A stretch of 64,000 nucleotides of DNA from Schistosoma mansoni (lineage: Eukaryota > Platyhelminthes > Trematoda > Strigeidida > Schistosomatidae), in NCBI RefSeq assembly GCF_000237925.1, contig NC_031502.1:16356434-16420433 (forward strand), read 5' to 3'. Shown piece by piece: positions 62,099 to 64,000 of this stretch (positions are counted from its first letter, which is position 1; every line of letters begins with the position of its first letter). The notes under the pieces are model-generated. The model was not told the DNA's origin. It saw only the letters and a program-made list of their open reading frames with translations, and did not search any database. The position numbers and the translations under genes are program-made.

Positions 62099-62104
62099 TT
62101 TATT
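62099..62104 (-). terminator. Candidate poly(A) signal for QTRT1
   Basis: AATAAA on the minus strand begins four bases after the stop codon. This would leave a very short 3'UTR, and a signal further downstream is equally possible. Confidence 0.35.
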
Positions 62105-62107
62105 TTT

Positions 62108-63862
62108 TTAATTGGAACTTTCAATAGATTCATAATTAAGAGAACTGTTTCGTGATCGTTTACTTTCTATTTCGTCATTAACATTTTCATAACAGTTGAC
62201 ACCATTTAGATTTCGTCCAATATCAGATATATCTATACCAACACTTTTGAGAGCATCACATGCCCACGTTGGAGGACGACAACCTTCATATTCACTTTGG
62301 CTTTCGTCTTTTTTACCTTTATAACAGCGACGTTCGAAGAAGGAATGAACAAACTCAGGGAAAGTATTGGCACTTATCGCTTCTCTTATTTGTTTCATGA
62401 GACCCAACATATAAGCTAAGTTATGCAGACTAATAATTGCAGAAGAACTAACTTGTCGACCAGATAGTGCTGAATGTAACCAAGCTCGAGATAAAGGACG
62501 AGAGCATGTAGGACAAGAACAATTTTCATCGATAGGACGAAAATCAGTTGCATATTTGGCTTGACGAAGATTTAACTAAAAACAGAGAACAGAAAAACAA
62601 TGTGATGTTTCCAGTATTTTAGAAAATCAGAAGTATTATATTTATTTTCAAACGGGAAAAATCCCAATCCAATACTGCTATAGGGTTTTATCATATTCTA
62701 TTGGATTTACCACTTACCATCCTGTACAGAATTATGGGAGGAAGGTGGTGCATTACTGTATTAACCGCTTCTGATAACCATTTAAATTTTACTAGATATA
62801 CTATCCCGCAAATCAAAATAATATAGAATAGCTTTATTTGAAAGATATGATGATTCAAAGTTTCAAAGAAAAACCAATAGACAATTTATGTTAGTTATGG
62901 AATAAACTTTTATTTCATGACAAAATATAACACTTAGTAGTCCAAGAAGAAAAGCAATCAACCATTTTACCTGACCCCAAGGAACAAGAGCGTTACCAAA
63001 TCGACCGGTTCTTGTAGGATAAACACAATCAAACATATCACATCCTAATGCTATACATACAACAAGATCAATAGGGAACCCAACTCCCATGACATATCGA
63101 GGACGATCAAGAGGTAGATGCTCTGTTGATAGCTTAATAATACGCCAAAAATTATCTTTTGATTCGCCACCACTAAGACCACCAATAGCGAATCCAGCCA
63201 ACTATAAAGAAATAAAAAAAATTCAATGAAAGCTAAGATACTATTTATGTTGAAATACACTTAAATATGTTGAATAGTTTAATATTCAAATGACCAAAAA
63301 CACAATAAATACAAAACAAAAACCAAATTCATGTGATAAGTTTTCTTTGCTCATAAAATTAATTGAACCAGTTGATTTCATCATATATGACTGATCGATG
63401 ACTATGTAATTTTTGGACATGTTCATCAAACAAGATGAATGAAACATAGGCCCAACTACTTACCAACAATTAGATATTTTTATGTCAAAATTTCAATCAG
63501 TTTGAAAAAGGGAACTGCATTCCCGTAATCCGCATAATTGTCTTCCTGATTAGAAAAAACTCAGGATGGATTCAAGCACTTTATTCCCTATACTTTCAAT
63601 AAGTTATTTTGTTTTGTTTTTTGAATCTCAACTATTTTGGTAGTTATTCAGTTCACTTACAAAACTAGTTTTGTTATTATAAAATGTGAATAATTAATTA
63701 ACAATCTAATGTAATATGTTAATAAATAAAGTATTGCTGACTTTATCTTTACGTTTCAACATTTCATTAATGCAATCAATTCTCATTGACGGGTCCAAAC
63801 CACCTTGAGTTATAGCAAATAAATTCTGATTACTTTCCTGACTTTTATGAGCAGTAATACTT
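62108..63862 (-). CDS. QTRT1: Queuine tRNA-ribosyltransferase catalytic subunit, last three exons (5' end outside window)
   Basis: Exons in order of translation are 63862-63742, 63201-62971 and 62575-62108, in consistent phase and giving about 272 C-terminal residues. The enzyme (TGT), working with QTRT2, swaps guanine for queuine at the wobble position of tRNAs with GUN anticodons. Seen here: [44 protein letters not shown], then [14 protein letters not shown], which holds the nucleophilic Asp region and the tRNA-recognition segment. The zinc site CSCPTC pairs with a downstream His in SLHNLAYM. The last 40 or so residues, Ser/Asn-rich, are an extension beyond the human end. The first donor is GTCAGC, a weaker form. 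The N-terminal half of the catalytic barrel should lie to the right of the window. Queuine is taken from diet or host, which suits a parasite, but that is inference. Confidence 0.95.
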
Positions 63863-64000
63863 CTAAAAAAAAGACAAACACCATTATGTAACTCAAATGA
63901 AATGTCATTATGGATTTGACAAACATCTTTCAAAAATAAACATATGAACAGACAATGTATGCATGAGGTTACAGGTTTATTTAAACCATTACGGACAGTA
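63863..64000. other. QTRT1 intron running out of the window
   Basis: AT-rich DNA upstream (in gene direction) of the first visible exon. A T-rich acceptor tract precedes 63862 on the minus strand. No exon was recognised. Confidence 0.6.

Noticed and set aside
1-64000. CRISPR arrays, bacterial operons, rRNA or intact tRNA genes
   Set aside because: None seen; the spliced genes, LINEs and LTR relics show this is eukaryotic nuclear DNA.

Overview
The window looks like nuclear DNA of a blood fluke, Schistosoma or a very close relative. It is AT-rich. Its genes are cut into short exons by long introns. The introns carry repeats typical of schistosomes: RTE/SR2-like and other LINEs, Ty3/gypsy relics, Smα-type SINEs and hammerhead-ribozyme sequences. 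Four host genes are supported by splice-phase-consistent exons and family motifs.

Layout. (1) 496-32436, + strand: nine exons of a LATS/Warts kinase, the core Hippo-pathway kinase. The 5' end lies left of the window and the gene ends at a stop at 32434-32436. Its introns hold a minus-strand LINE (about 1409-2914), a gypsy integrase fragment (about 3352-4433), an inverted repeat pair (about 4480-4860 and 5385-5765), an SR2-like LINE (about 12556-14780), several hammerhead-like sequences, and an old broken gypsy element (about 28035-32229) that nearly fills the last intron. (2) 34440-40290, + strand: a LINE with endonuclease and reverse transcriptase. It is split by a 2.96-kb insertion of unidentified type with a 9-bp duplication and TIR-like ends. 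(3) 40290-45242: feature-poor, repeat-rich DNA with a gypsy-like relic near 41.8-42.7 kb. (4) 45243-50582, + strand: a divergent NOP56-family box C/D snoRNP protein in five exons. The first exon seen has no in-frame ATG and fits a start codon supplied by the flatworm spliced leader. (5) 50583-53250: a tRNA-related SINE candidate and LINE debris. (6) 53310-59449, - strand: a complete six-exon PIGB gene (GPI mannosyltransferase 3), 593 residues. (7) 60230-61830: two LINE fragments in opposite orientation. (8) 62108-63862 and beyond, - strand: the last three exons of QTRT1, the catalytic subunit of tRNA-guanine transglycosylase.

The four genes act in unrelated housekeeping or signalling roles (growth control, rRNA modification, GPI anchors, tRNA queuosine), so no operon-like logic is claimed. 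The most unusual feature is the density of hammerhead-ribozyme-like sequences, at least five in the LATS introns. One of them, at 21183-21238, is close to an intact fold and sits in a tRNA-promoter SINE with inverted arms and a clean 13-bp target duplication. All coordinates come from reading the sequence by eye; exon borders rest on GT/AG sites, phase and similarity to remembered family sequences.
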